The notes below the pieces were generated by a model that searched no databases, had not been told where the DNA came from, and worked only from the letters and a program-made list of their open reading frames with translations. From assembly GCF_030376605.1 (NCBI RefSeq), contig NZ_JARRAE010000010.1, forward strand, positions 62,001 through 126,000: DNA of 64,000 bases, given 5' to 3'. Source of the DNA: Pseudochrobactrum sp. sp1633 (GTDB lineage: Bacteria; Pseudomonadota; Alphaproteobacteria; Rhizobiales; Rhizobiaceae). Both the position numbers and the translations under genes were made by a program. This document shows positions 1-7,775 of this stretch, in pieces. Every line of letters begins with the position of its first letter. The stretch's first letter is position 1.

Positions 1-173
1 TTCAGCTCCGGATCGAGGGCGATTGCTCTCTCCGCAGATTTTTTGTGAAAAACAAGAGTGATATGGGGTGGGGAACCGTCGCCGTAAGTCTGTGTCTGCC
101 CGTCAGCATATTGGACGCTGAGATCACCATTGGTGATCAGCTTGTTCAGGACTGAATGCAGCATGCCACTCAT
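1..173 (-). CDS. N-terminus of cyclopropane-fatty-acyl-phospholipid synthase-like methyltransferase (partial)
   Basis: Only the first 57 codons are in the window; the gene runs off the left edge. The start ATG at 173 follows a strong GAGGAGG ribosome binding site about 7 bases upstream. The translation contains GDLSVQYADGQTQTYGDG and then HITLVF, which resembles the N-terminal region of bacterial CFA synthases (the segment before the SAM-dependent methyltransferase domain). No catalytic region is visible, so the assignment rests on this one stretch. It lies downstream of rplI on the same strand but is separated from it by a terminator, so it probably has its own promoter. Confidence 0.5.
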   Translation of the reverse strand, partial: MSGMLHSVLNKLITNGDLSVQYADGQTQTYGDGSPPHITLVFHKKSAERAIALDPEL

Positions 174-253
174 TGCTCATCCTCCTCAGCCTAGCATTTC
201 ACAGTCAAGTCGGATCGACTTGACGATCGTGATAATGCGACCCAACAAAGAAT

Positions 254-297
254 CTAGAGCAAGCGCTATGATGCAATCCGGACGTACACTGCTCTAG
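254..297. repeat. Short inverted-end repeat (CTAGAGC...GCTCTAG)
   Basis: CTAGAGC at 254-260 is matched by GCTCTAG at 291-297. It may be a diverged member of the intergenic palindromic repeat family found elsewhere in the window, but the match is weak. Confidence 0.3.
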
Positions 298-466
298 CGA
301 AACCAGTGGAAAAGCGGATGAAGCGGCAAAATCTTCGTGCCTGTATCCGCTTAAATCACGGTACGACAGCATAAGAATAGCGTGTTTTCTGTTTCTGGAA
401 AGGCTGAGAAGGAAAATTAGCGCTTCAGCGCAATCATTTTCTTGTGATGGGCGAAAGGTTTTAATG

Positions 467-496
467 AAAAAAGCCGCACCGGAATTCCGGTGCGGC
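467..496 (-). terminator. Intrinsic terminator of rplI
   Basis: A perfect stem GCCGCACCGG/CCGGTGCGGC with an AATT loop (473-496) is followed on the minus strand by a run of six T. It sits about 30 bases past the rplI stop codon. Confidence 0.9.
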
Positions 497-528
497 TCAT
501 CAGACAATAAGTCCGAAGTAAACGCTGA

Positions 529-1098
529 TTATGCGTTTTCTTCTTCGTCAAAATCTTCGTCTTCTGGTTCGTCAGCCAGAGGCTGTTCTTCAATGCCGTA
601 GATCGCAGCAGCGGTCGACAGATCTTCACCTTTTTCCTGACGAAGAGCTTCTTCAGCAGTACGAGCGATGTTGATTGTGATTGTAACCGATACTTCCGGA
701 TGCAGAACGATCGAGATTGTGTGGATGCCGATTGCCTTGATGGCGTGGTTCAGGTCAACCTGGTTACGGTTTACCGAGAAGCCTTCTGCAGTCACAACAT
801 CAGCGATATCGCGTGTGGAAACTGAACCGTACAGCTGACCGGTTTCACCAGCCGAGCGAACAACGATGAAGCTTTTGCCGTCCAGCTTGTCAGCAATGGA
901 CTGTGCTTCAGTTTTGCGTTCCAGATCGCGTGCTTCGTACTGAGCGCGCTTGGCTTCAAAACGAGCCATGTTGGCTTCGTTGGCGCGCAGTGCTTTGCCC
1001 TGCGGAAGCAGGAAGTTGCGGCCGAAGCCGTCTTTAACAGTAACAGTTTCACCCATCTGGCCGAGGCGGGCGATGCGTTCAAGCAGGATAACTTTCAT
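529..1098 (-). CDS. rplI: 50S ribosomal protein L9
   Basis: L9 binds 23S rRNA at the base of the L1 stalk. The N-terminal domain carries the family signature, with [20 protein letters not shown] near residues 13-32. At 189 residues it is about 40 longer than the E. coli protein (known length about 149); the extra length is a very acidic C-terminal tail rich in Glu and Asp from about residue 169. An AAAGGA ribosome binding site precedes the ATG. It is the last gene of the rpsF-rpsR-DUF2232-rplI block and ends in a strong terminator. Confidence 0.97.
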   Translation of the reverse strand: MKVILLERIARLGQMGETVTVKDGFGRNFLLPQGKALRANEANMARFEAKRAQYEARDLERKTEAQSIADKLDGKSFIVVRSAGETGQLYGSVSTRDIADVVTAEGFSVNRNQVDLNHAIKAIGIHTISIVLHPEVSVTITINIARTAEEALRQEKGEDLSTAAAIYGIEEQPLADEPEDEDFDEEENA

Positions 1099-1139
1099 TG
1101 GACTATTCCTTTAGTTTTAGTTCTGAATGTTTGGTTATG

Positions 1140-2099
1140 TTATGAATTCTGAGTTGGATCTTTGGAAAGCGGAGCGCCGCGCGATGTATCGAGCAGACCG
1201 AATACCAGAAAGATCACCGCAGAAAATGCGAAGATGATGAGCAGAAAATAGGCGAGCCACAGTGCAAACGGGCGCCATGTGGCTCCGCGTGTGCGCCAGT
1301 GGATGATGGCAAGACCAGCCATGATGAAACCTGCGGCCATTGCACCGGCAAAAGTGGTGGCAATCATGCTGGCAGGGCCGGACAGGAACATAGAGCCGGC
1401 AAAAGCCAGAGCGAACACCGGCAGTGCAGGGCGCGGCATACGCAGAGTTGCAGGCCAGTTGTCGCGCGGACGGCGCAGTACGCCGGAGCGTTCTGTGATG
1501 CGCAGTGCGAGATAGAAATTAGCAGTCAGGAACATCAGGCTGGTTGCAGCCTGAATGGCAGGCAGACCAAACAGCAGAAACTGTTGCAGCATTGCACGGA
1601 AATCATCGCTGGCGCTGAATTCCGGATCAGATGCCTGAAGGCTCGCGATCATTGCACCGGTGATTTCGCGAATCATATCTTCGCCATAGCCGATAATCGA
1701 TCCGACAATGACAAAGCTGACGGCAATCAGAAGGGCAAGGCGGAACATAATATCCGGCAGCGGATACCAGACCAGTGCATCTTTTGGCCCGCCCAGTTCC
1801 TGAGCAGGACGCGCAAGACCGGCAAGATAAGCGCCGGTTGCAGCAGGGATGAGGCTGGTGAGGGCGATGAGTACAGCAACCATCGGGGCTGCGAAGAATG
1901 CTACAATAAAAGTGGCAATTCCGGCAGCGATAAGACCGGCGGCAGTGCCCCAGCCAAGAGCGGCAATGAAAATAGGAAGAGGGGTGAGGACATAGAGAAG
2001 CATAGCAAGGCCGGATTGAACCAGCACGCCGAACGCGAGCAGCGCGGCTGCAAGCCCCGCCAGAATTCCGGTACCAATATGTTTGCTATTGTAATTCAT
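1140..2099 (-). CDS. DUF2232 polytopic membrane protein
   Basis: This 319-residue protein is almost entirely hydrophobic, with about eight predicted membrane segments and a short polar C-terminus ending in DPTQNS. It lies between rpsR and rplI, a position known for DUF2232 (YybS-like) proteins in alphaproteobacteria. The function is unknown. The ATG at 2099 follows AGGATTAAG. The gap to rplI is 41 bases, so cotranscription is likely. Confidence 0.8.
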   Translation of the reverse strand: MNYNSKHIGTGILAGLAAALLAFGVLVQSGLAMLLYVLTPLPIFIAALGWGTAAGLIAAGIATFIVAFFAAPMVAVLIALTSLIPAATGAYLAGLARPAQELGGPKDALVWYPLPDIMFRLALLIAVSFVIVGSIIGYGEDMIREITGAMIASLQASDPEFSASDDFRAMLQQFLLFGLPAIQAATSLMFLTANFYLALRITERSGVLRRPRDNWPATLRMPRPALPVFALAFAGSMFLSGPASMIATTFAGAMAAGFIMAGLAIIHWRTRGATWRPFALWLAYFLLIIFAFSAVIFLVFGLLDTSRGAPLSKDPTQNS

Positions 2100-2230
2100 C
2101 TTAATCCTGCTGTCCTGCCTGAGTGTCTCAAGAGATATCTCAGATGCAGTTAGAGAAAGCCGTTTTAAAAACGCTGCAGTCCCAACCTGACCTTGCGGTC
2201 ACTTAAATTATTCTTTTCGAAGGAATGAGC

Positions 2231-2252
2231 CGGGGTGTGCGGACACACCCCG
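2231..2252 (-). other. Intercistronic stem-loop after rpsR
   Basis: CGGGGTGTG at 2231-2239 pairs perfectly with CACACCCCG at 2244-2252, leaving a 4-base loop. There is no T-run on the minus strand, so it is more likely an mRNA processing or stabilising hairpin between rpsR and the DUF2232 gene than a full terminator. Confidence 0.55.
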
Positions 2253-2263
2253 AATCAAAAATC

Positions 2264-2512
2264 TTATTTCACTACATATGGCAGCAGGCCGAGGAAACGT
2301 GCACGCTTGATCGCTTTTGCGAGTTCGCGCTGTTTCTTCTGGCTTACAGCTGTAATGCGGGAAGGAACGATCTTGCCGCGTTCAGAAATGTAACGCTGCA
2401 GGAGTTTGATGTCCTTGTAGTCGATCTTCGGTGCGTTAGGACCTGTAAAAGGGCAGGTCTTACGACGACGATGGAATGGACGACGGGTCGGGATCTGATT
2501 GATATCAACCAT
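2264..2512 (-). CDS. rpsR: 30S ribosomal protein S18
   Basis: An 82-residue basic protein with the S18 core, including [20 protein letters not shown] and [20 protein letters not shown]. It forms a heterodimer with S6 on the 30S platform. Its ATG shares one base with the rpsF stop codon (TAATG), so the two are translationally coupled. A stem-loop at 2231-2252 follows the stop codon. Confidence 0.98.
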   Translation of the reverse strand: MVDINQIPTRRPFHRRRKTCPFTGPNAPKIDYKDIKLLQRYISERGKIVPSRITAVSQKKQRELAKAIKRARFLGLLPYVVK

Positions 2513-2937
2513 TATTCTTCTCCTTCGCCGGAAGTTTCATTGTCACGTGGACGACGCGGACGGCGTGGACGATCGTCGTCACGGCCGAAACGGTCTTCAC
2601 GTTCACGGCGATCATCACGACGGGTCAGCATAGCCGACTGGCCTTCTTCGTGTTCTTCAACGCGAATGGTCATGAAACGAAGAACGTCTTCGTTAATACG
2701 CATCTGGCGTTCCATTTCAGCAACTGCAGCAGCAGGAGCGTCGATGTTTACCAGTGTGTAATAAGCCTTACGGTTCTTCTTGATACGATAAGTCAGAGGA
2801 CGCAGTCCCCAGCTTTCGATACGCCCGACTTTACCACCGTTAGCTTCAAGAACGCCCTTGTACTGTTCTACCAGTGCGTCAACCTGCTGCTGCGAGATAT
2901 CCTGTCGGGCAAGGATCACATGTTCATAAAGAGCCAT
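2512..2937 (-). CDS. rpsF: 30S ribosomal protein S6
   Basis: A 141-residue protein. The first 100 residues are the S6 fold, starting [20 protein letters not shown] and with the conserved [15 protein letters not shown]. The last 35-40 residues are a charged Arg/Asp tail with repeated RRPRRPR-type stretches, longer than in E. coli before modification and common in alphaproteobacteria. It is the first gene of the ribosomal block and has a 5' leader of about 200 bases. Confidence 0.98.
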   Translation of the reverse strand: MALYEHVILARQDISQQQVDALVEQYKGVLEANGGKVGRIESWGLRPLTYRIKKNRKAYYTLVNIDAPAAAVAEMERQMRINEDVLRFMTIRVEEHEEGQSAMLTRRDDRREREDRFGRDDDRPRRPRRPRDNETSGEGEE

Positions 2938-3138
2938 TGTCTTTGCCTTTCTTCCAAATTCACACTGTCCGTATCAACGGCTAAGCCTCAACGACTTCTC
3001 TATATCCGTTAAACGGAGAAGAAAGGACGCGGGTCGAGACGATCGAGAGCGGGGACACGGGAGGAAGAAATAGCTAGTATTTCTCCGGATACTGAAATCC
3101 GGCCTCCGTTCAGCCCCCAGCTGATACCGGACGATGAC
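2938..3138 (-). promoter_or_regulatory. Long structured leader of rpsF, candidate S6:S18 autoregulatory site
   Basis: From the predicted start of transcription near 3138 to the rpsF ATG there are about 200 untranslated bases. On the minus strand two small hairpins close to the start contain CCG/CGG arms: CCGTTTAACGG flanked by TTCTC/GAGAA (about 2997-3021) and CCGTTGATACGG just downstream. Leaders of rpsF in many bacteria bind the S6:S18 complex through a CCG-containing hairpin. The link to that motif is inference from position and these short elements. Confidence 0.35.
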
Positions 3139-3144
3139 GAGTGC

Positions 3145-3173
3145 CTATTAGTGGCTTTTTACAAATTTTGCAA
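3145..3173 (-). promoter_or_regulatory. Predicted sigma-70 promoter of rpsF
   Basis: On the minus strand TTGCAA (3173-3168) and TAATAG (3150-3145) are separated by exactly 17 bases. Both hexamers are close to the housekeeping consensus and point toward rpsF. Confidence 0.5.
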
Positions 3174-3392
3174 CCGGCAAAAGCAAAGCAGTGTGTATTG
3201 CACCGGATATGCCGCATAAATGCTGATTGTAGCAGATGTGTGCACGGCTTTTCAGGGGCAAGACTTGACTTGCATGCAGCTGAAAGGCACAGGGCTTTGC
3301 AGTTATAGATAATTTTATCGTATCCGCAGAAGCAATATATTATATATGTGTGCGGAACGCCAAAACACAGATACAGAAACAAAGAGGCATTG
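3174..3392. other. Divergent control region between rpsF and fabD
   Basis: AT-rich, with TATATTATATATG immediately upstream of fabD (about 3337-3350) and the AAAGAGG ribosome binding site at 3381-3387. Together with the rpsF leader it makes a 455-base gap without a convincing gene. Confidence 0.4.
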
Positions 3393-4337
3393 ATGACTGT
3401 AGCATTTACATTTCCGGGACAGGGTAGTCAGGCTGTTGGTATGGGCAAGGCTCTGGCTGAGGCTTATCCGGAAGCGCGCGCTGTTTTCGAAGAAGTTGAT
3501 GATGCGCTCGGCGAAAAGCTCTCTGCCCTGATGTTTGAAGGGCCGGATGATCAGTTGACGCTGACAGCAAATGCGCAGCCGGCACTGATGGCCGTTTCTA
3601 TGGCTGTTATGCGGGTTCTGGAATCACAGGGCCTGAAGCTTCAGGATAAAGTTGCCTATGTGGCTGGCCATTCGCTCGGTGAATATTCGGCTCTGTGTGC
3701 TGCCGGTACATTCTCTATCTCTGACACCGCGCGTTTGCTGCGCATTCGCGGCAATGCCATGCAGGCAGCCGTGCCGGTCGGTCAAGGCGCTATGGCTGCG
3801 ATTATCGGCCTTGAACATGCCGATGTTTTTGCCATTTGCGAGCAGGCTTCCTCTGAAGGTTCCTGCCAGATCGCCAATGATAATGGCGGCGGACAGCTGG
3901 TTATCTCCGGCTCCAAAGCTGCGGTTGAGCTTGCTGCCAAGCTGGCGACAGAACGCGGTGCAAAACGCGCAATCATGTTGCCTGTGTCTGCTCCGTTCCA
4001 TTCGAGCCTGATGGCTCCTGCTGCCAATGCGATGCGTGAAGCGCTGGCAACTGTGAATAAGCAGGCACCTGTTGTGCCTGTCATCGCCAATGTGCGCGTT
4101 GCTCCGGTTAAGGATCCGATTGAAATTGCTGATCTTTTGGTTGAGCAGGTGACAGGTCAGGTGCGCTGGCGCGAGACTGTTGAGTGGTTTGCTGCCCATG
4201 AAGTGACAACGCTTTATGAAATCGGCTCAGGCAAAGTGCTGACAGGTCTGGCACGCCGCATCTCCAAAGATGTGACCGGCGTAACTGTCGGCACTGCTGA
4301 AGAGATTGATGCTGCCCTTCAGGTGTTGTTGGCGTAA
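3393..4337 (+). CDS. fabD: Malonyl-CoA-acyl carrier protein transacylase
   Basis: FabD moves malonyl from CoA to ACP for type II fatty acid synthesis in the cytoplasm. The 314-residue product shows the N-terminal FPGQGSQ, the nucleophile elbow GHSLGEYSAL with Ser94, and the catalytic His203 in SAPFHSS. The ATG at 3393 was chosen because AAAGAGG lies 5 bases upstream and the known protein begins at this point; a longer reading frame from 3348 would add 15 unlike residues. It heads the run fabD-fabG-acpP-fabF. Confidence 0.97.
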   Translation: MTVAFTFPGQGSQAVGMGKALAEAYPEARAVFEEVDDALGEKLSALMFEGPDDQLTLTANAQPALMAVSMAVMRVLESQGLKLQDKVAYVAGHSLGEYSALCAAGTFSISDTARLLRIRGNAMQAAVPVGQGAMAAIIGLEHADVFAICEQASSEGSCQIANDNGGGQLVISGSKAAVELAAKLATERGAKRAIMLPVSAPFHSSLMAPAANAMREALATVNKQAPVVPVIANVRVAPVKDPIEIADLLVEQVTGQVRWRETVEWFAAHEVTTLYEIGSGKVLTGLARRISKDVTGVTVGTAEEIDAALQVLLA

Positions 4338-4419
4338 GTGTCCAGATTTTGAAGCGCTAAAAATAATGTTATAAAGCGGGCTGATAAGATTGTCCGCATA
4401 TCAGATTCAAGAGGATTTT

Positions 4420-5157
4420 ATGTTTGATCTGACTGGCCGTAAGGCTCTCGTAACCGGTGCAACCGGTGGAATCGGTGAAGAAGTTGCGCGCGCACTGCAT
4501 GCGCAGGGTGCAATCGTAGCTCTGCACGGCACCCGCGTGGAAAAGCTGGAAGCACTGGCCAATGAACTTGGCGAACGTGCATTTATCTTCCCTGCCAACC
4601 TGTCCGACCGCGAAGAAGTGAAAGCGCTTGGTCAGGCTGTGGAAAAGCAGCTCGAAGGCGTTGATATTCTGGTCAACAATGCCGGTATCACCCGTGATGG
4701 TCTGTTCGTTCGTATGAGCGATGCAGACTGGGATGCGGTGATCGAGGTTAACCTGACATCTGTATTTGGTCTGACCCGCGAGCTGACTCATCCGATGATG
4801 CGCCGCCGCTTTGGCCGTATCATCAATATTACGTCGATCGTTGGTGTGACCGGTAATCCGGGACAGGCCAATTATTGCGCTTCGAAAGCCGGTATCATTG
4901 GTTTCTCCAAGTCGCTCGCACAGGAAATTGCTTCACGCAATGTGACTGTAAACTGCGTTGCGCCTGGCTTCATTGAGTCGGCTATGACCGATAAGCTCAA
5001 TGAGAAGCAAAAAGACACAATCATGTCGGCCATCCCGATGCGCCGCATGGGGCAGGGTTCGGAAATCGCATCTGCTGTGGTTTATCTGGCCAGTAATGAA
5101 GCCGCCTATGTGACAGGTCAGACCCTGCATGTTAATGGCGGTATGGCGATGATCTGA
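4420..5157 (+). CDS. fabG: 3-oxoacyl-ACP reductase
   Basis: This short-chain dehydrogenase reduces 3-ketoacyl-ACP with NADPH. The 245-residue protein has the cofactor motif GATGGIG (13-19), NNAG (86-89) and the catalytic Ser139, Tyr152 and Lys156 (YCASK). The start at 4420 follows AAGAGGA. It lies 82 bases after fabD on the same strand and is followed by a GC-rich hairpin, so fabD-fabG probably form one transcript. Confidence 0.97.
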   Translation: MFDLTGRKALVTGATGGIGEEVARALHAQGAIVALHGTRVEKLEALANELGERAFIFPANLSDREEVKALGQAVEKQLEGVDILVNNAGITRDGLFVRMSDADWDAVIEVNLTSVFGLTRELTHPMMRRRFGRIINITSIVGVTGNPGQANYCASKAGIIGFSKSLAQEIASRNVTVNCVAPGFIESAMTDKLNEKQKDTIMSAIPMRRMGQGSEIASAVVYLASNEAAYVTGQTLHVNGGMAMI

Positions 5158-5166
5158 TGAAGATCT

Positions 5167-5196
5167 CGCCGGTTTCGGTATGGTTTCCGGCGGATT
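5167..5196 (+). terminator. Probable fabG terminator
   Basis: CGCCGG at 5167-5172 pairs with CCGGCG at 5187-5192 and is followed by GATTTT. The T-run is short, so termination may be partial. Confidence 0.5.
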
Positions 5197-5206
5197 TTAA
5201 AGATTG

Positions 5207-5250
5207 AGAAGAGCATAAAAAGCTGATTATTCAGAAATATGCTCTTTTCT
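5207..5250. other. AT-rich inverted repeat after fabG
   Basis: AGAAGAGCATA at 5207-5217 pairs with TATGCTCTTTTCT at 5238-5250, giving a stem of at least 8 base pairs ending in T-rich sequence. It could be a second weak terminator or an RNA stability element. Confidence 0.4.
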
Positions 5251-5588
5251 GTGCTGTTTCACGGGGACGGATTGTCGAATTGGACTTTGCCAAACAGCAG
5301 AACCATGATAATGCCCCGAATATTGCCGCACTGCATGTTTTGTGTATCGCGGCACTTGCAGTGATAAAATATGATTGCGCTTGAAGTGCGCAGCAGTTAA
5401 ATCGCAGCAACTGAAATATATTGTATAATCTGTCTGTAGCGCATTTCTGTTTCAGGCATTATGCAGTAGGAATATCCACAGGATGCTTTTCGATGTGACA
5501 TTCGTTGCAAAGGCAAGTTATCTTAACACTTGATTACAATCAGCCATGCCGCTACCAAGGCTATGGTATTAACAGGTCGAGGTCCGAC

Positions 5589-5825
5589 ATGAGCGACACC
5601 GCAGAACGCGTCAAGAAAATCGTTGTTGAACATCTGGGCGTAGATGCCGAAAAAGTAACTGAAGGCGCAAGCTTCATTGATGATCTGGGCGCAGACAGCC
5701 TGGACACCGTTGAGCTGGTAATGGCTTTCGAAGAAGAATTCGGTGTAGAAATTCCTGATGATGCAGCTGAAACCATCCTGACGGTCGGCGATGCTGTTAA
5801 GTTCATCGATAAAGCTTCTGCTTAA
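5589..5825 (+). CDS. acpP: Acyl carrier protein
   Basis: A 78-residue acidic carrier of fatty acyl chains. The 4'-phosphopantetheine attachment site is Ser37 in [18 protein letters not shown]. The start [10 protein letters not shown] is the usual alphaproteobacterial one. It stands alone between two gaps with terminators, which fits the separate, very high expression expected of ACP. A palindromic repeat and a strong terminator follow. Confidence 0.98.
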   Translation: MSDTAERVKKIVVEHLGVDAEKVTEGASFIDDLGADSLDTVELVMAFEEEFGVEIPDDAAETILTVGDAVKFIDKASA

Positions 5826-5837
5826 TTATTCTAAGTA

Positions 5838-5880
5838 GTTTCAGGAAAAGTGGTAACCGGTTTTCCGTCCGAAACTGCGA
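5838..5880. repeat. Intergenic palindromic repeat, copy after acpP
   Basis: GTTTC-AGGAAAA, a central AAGTGGTAACCGG, TTTTCC and GAAAC form a nested palindrome. The AAAAGTGG..ACCGGTTTT core is shared with the copy near 35042. Confidence 0.6.
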
Positions 5881-5906
5881 TAGGGTTTGAATAGCAGTCA
5901 GATATC

Positions 5907-5942
5907 GGGCCGGAAGATAATATCTTCCGGCCCTTATCGTTT
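5907..5942 (+). terminator. Intrinsic terminator of acpP
   Basis: A perfect 13-base-pair stem GGGCCGGAAGATA/TATCTTCCGGCCC (5907-5933) is followed by TTATCGTTT. Confidence 0.85.
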
Positions 5943-5962
5943 GACCAGAGCTTATCGTTTGA
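5933..5962. repeat. Direct repeat CTTATCGTTTGA x2
   Basis: CTTATCGTTTGA occurs at 5933-5944 and again at 5951-5962, 18 bases apart start to start. It lies between the acpP terminator and fabF. Confidence 0.5.
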
Positions 5963-6212
5963 AGTATCGGAAAATATATGCTCCCGGGCAAAGTTCCGGT
6001 GCCGATATGCAGCATGAGTTCCGACAAAACGGCGCGATTATGCGGGTTGATAATTAAATACTCCACAAAAGCGCTGTAACAATCTAATAATTCTGCGTAA
6101 TTTTAACCCTTGATCGATTCCGGTCGAGATATTACGCGGTTGATTAATCTGCGCTGCCTGCTGCTGATGAGAGATCAGAGACAAACAGGATGAGGCGTGG
6201 GGAAGGATACAT

Positions 6213-7475
6213 ATGAGAAGAGTCGTCATTACCGGTCTTGGCCTCGTGTCACCTTTGGCAAACGGTGTTGAAGAAACCTGGAAGCGTTTGCTCGCTGGTC
6301 AAAGCGCAGCACGTCGGGTAACCGAATTCGAAGTTGACGACCTTGCTTGTCAGATTGCCTGCCGCATTCCTGTCGGCGACGGCACAGACGGCACTTTCAA
6401 TGCTGATCTTTATATGGAACCGAAGGAACAGCGTAAAGTTGATCCTTTCATCGTTTATGCGGTCGGCGCTGCCGATCAGGCACTGGACGATGCAAACTGG
6501 CATCCGCAAACCGATGAAGACCAAATCCGCACCGGCGTGCTGATCGGTTCCGGTATCGGCGGTATCGAAGGTATTGTTGAAGCTGGTCTGACGCTGCGCG
6601 ACAAAGGTCCGCGTCGTATTTCGCCATTCTTCATTCCGGGTCGTCTGATCAATCTGGCTTCCGGTCATGTGTCGATCAAGCACAAGCTGCGTGGTCCTAA
6701 TCACTCGGTGGTGACAGCCTGCGCTACAGGTACGCACGCTATCGGCGATGCTGCCCGCATGATCGCTTTCGGCGATGCTGAAGTGATGGTCGCCGGTGGT
6801 ACGGAATCGCCTGTGAGCCGTATTTCTCTGGCCGGTTTTGCCGCTTGTAAGGCCTTGTCCACCAAGCGCAATGACGATCCGACAGCGGCATCGCGTCCTT
6901 ATGACGATGACCGCGACGGCTTCGTAATGGGTGAGGGTGCCGGTGTTGTGGTTCTGGAAGAACTGGAACACGCTCTGGCTCGCGGTGCGAAAATCTATGC
7001 GGAAGTCATCGGCTACGGCATGTCCGGCGATGCTTACCACATCACAGCACCAAGCGAGAACGGTGAAGGTGCACAGCGCTGCATGGAAGCTGCGTTACGC
7101 AGCGCCAAACTGGCACCTGATGCCATCGACTATATCAATGCGCATGGTACATCCACTATGGCTGATACACTCGAACTGGCTGCTGTTGAACGCGTTGTCG
7201 GCGATTCTGCATCGAAGATTTCCATGTCTTCGACCAAATCCTCGATCGGTCACCTTCTGGGTGCAGCCGGTGCGGCAGAAGCAATTTTCTCGACACTTGC
7301 TATCCGCGATAATATTGCGCCTGCAACACTCAATCTGGATAATCCGTCGGTACGGACCAAGATTGATCTCGTGCCGCATAAGCCGCGCGCGCGTCAGATT
7401 GATGTTGTTGTGTCGAATTCGTTCGGCTTTGGCGGTACCAATGCATCGCTGGTAATGCGCCGTTATCAGGCCTGA
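6213..7475 (+). CDS. fabF: 3-oxoacyl-ACP synthase II
   Basis: KAS II condenses malonyl-ACP with acyl-ACP during chain elongation. The 420-residue protein has the nucleophile Cys170 in VTACATGTH, His311 in NAHGTSTMADT, Lys342 and His347 in STKSSIGHLLGAAG, the usual catalytic set. The ATG at 6213 follows GGAAGGA about 6 bases upstream. A terminator follows the stop. Confidence 0.97.
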   Translation: MRRVVITGLGLVSPLANGVEETWKRLLAGQSAARRVTEFEVDDLACQIACRIPVGDGTDGTFNADLYMEPKEQRKVDPFIVYAVGAADQALDDANWHPQTDEDQIRTGVLIGSGIGGIEGIVEAGLTLRDKGPRRISPFFIPGRLINLASGHVSIKHKLRGPNHSVVTACATGTHAIGDAARMIAFGDAEVMVAGGTESPVSRISLAGFAACKALSTKRNDDPTAASRPYDDDRDGFVMGEGAGVVVLEELEHALARGAKIYAEVIGYGMSGDAYHITAPSENGEGAQRCMEAALRSAKLAPDAIDYINAHGTSTMADTLELAAVERVVGDSASKISMSSTKSSIGHLLGAAGAAEAIFSTLAIRDNIAPATLNLDNPSVRTKIDLVPHKPRARQIDVVVSNSFGFGGTNASLVMRRYQA

Positions 7476-7500
7476 TACGGTTCTGAAAACTGAATTTATG

Positions 7501-7530
7501 AAGGCCGCTTTCTGTGAAGGCGGCCTTTTA
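7501..7530 (+). terminator. Intrinsic terminator of fabF
   Basis: AAGGCCGC at 7501-7508 pairs with GCGGCCTT at 7520-7527, followed by TTA. Confidence 0.7.
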
Positions 7531-7775
7531 CTAAGAGCTTGTACCGGGACGGGTGAAGCCGTTTTTGAATAGCAGACGTAAGCAATCCGTATTTCAGATC
7601 GGAATACACTCTTAAATATGGATTCTTTCTGTCGAAAGCTTTGTTCACGGGTTGCGGCATTCGTGCTTTTGCCGCAATTATTGTGCCCACTGAGTTAAGA
7701 AACAAAAATACAGATTAATCGGCTCAGGCCATTGGTGGTGATTACCATCAGGCTGAGTTGAACCGGAGTGAAAGT

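Larger units (their letters stand above)
174..528. other. Intergenic region between rplI and the CFA-like gene
   Basis: This 355-base gap holds the rplI terminator near 467-496 and an inverted-end repeat near 254-297. I see no convincing gene in it; a possible promoter for the CFA-like gene should lie between 180 and 250 on the minus strand. Confidence 0.5.
5158..5588. other. Intergenic region between fabG and acpP
   Basis: This 431-base gap carries two hairpins just after fabG (5167-5196 and 5207-5250). The remainder is AT-rich and probably holds the strong acpP promoter. I see no gene in it. Confidence 0.5.
5826..6212. other. Intergenic region between acpP and fabF
   Basis: This 387-base gap holds a palindromic repeat (5838-5880), the acpP terminator (5907-5942), a tandem 12-base direct repeat (5933-5962) and an AT-rich stretch that probably contains the fabF promoter. 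No gene seen. Confidence 0.5.

Noticed and set aside
205-629. Minus-strand open frames between rplI and the window start
   Set aside because: They overlap the rplI terminator and part of rplI, have no ribosome binding site and no recognisable protein pattern.
1299-2153. Plus-strand 284-codon frame antisense to the DUF2232 gene
   Set aside because: Composition rich in Gln, His and Ser typical of a shadow frame; the minus-strand membrane protein explains the stretch.
2231-2252. Terminator after rpsR
   Set aside because: The stem is strong but there is no T-run on the minus strand, and the DUF2232 gene and rplI follow on the same strand.
3110-3382. Cysteine-rich minus-strand frame upstream of fabD
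   Set aside because: It covers the predicted rpsF promoter and the fabD ribosome binding site region; the codons look random.
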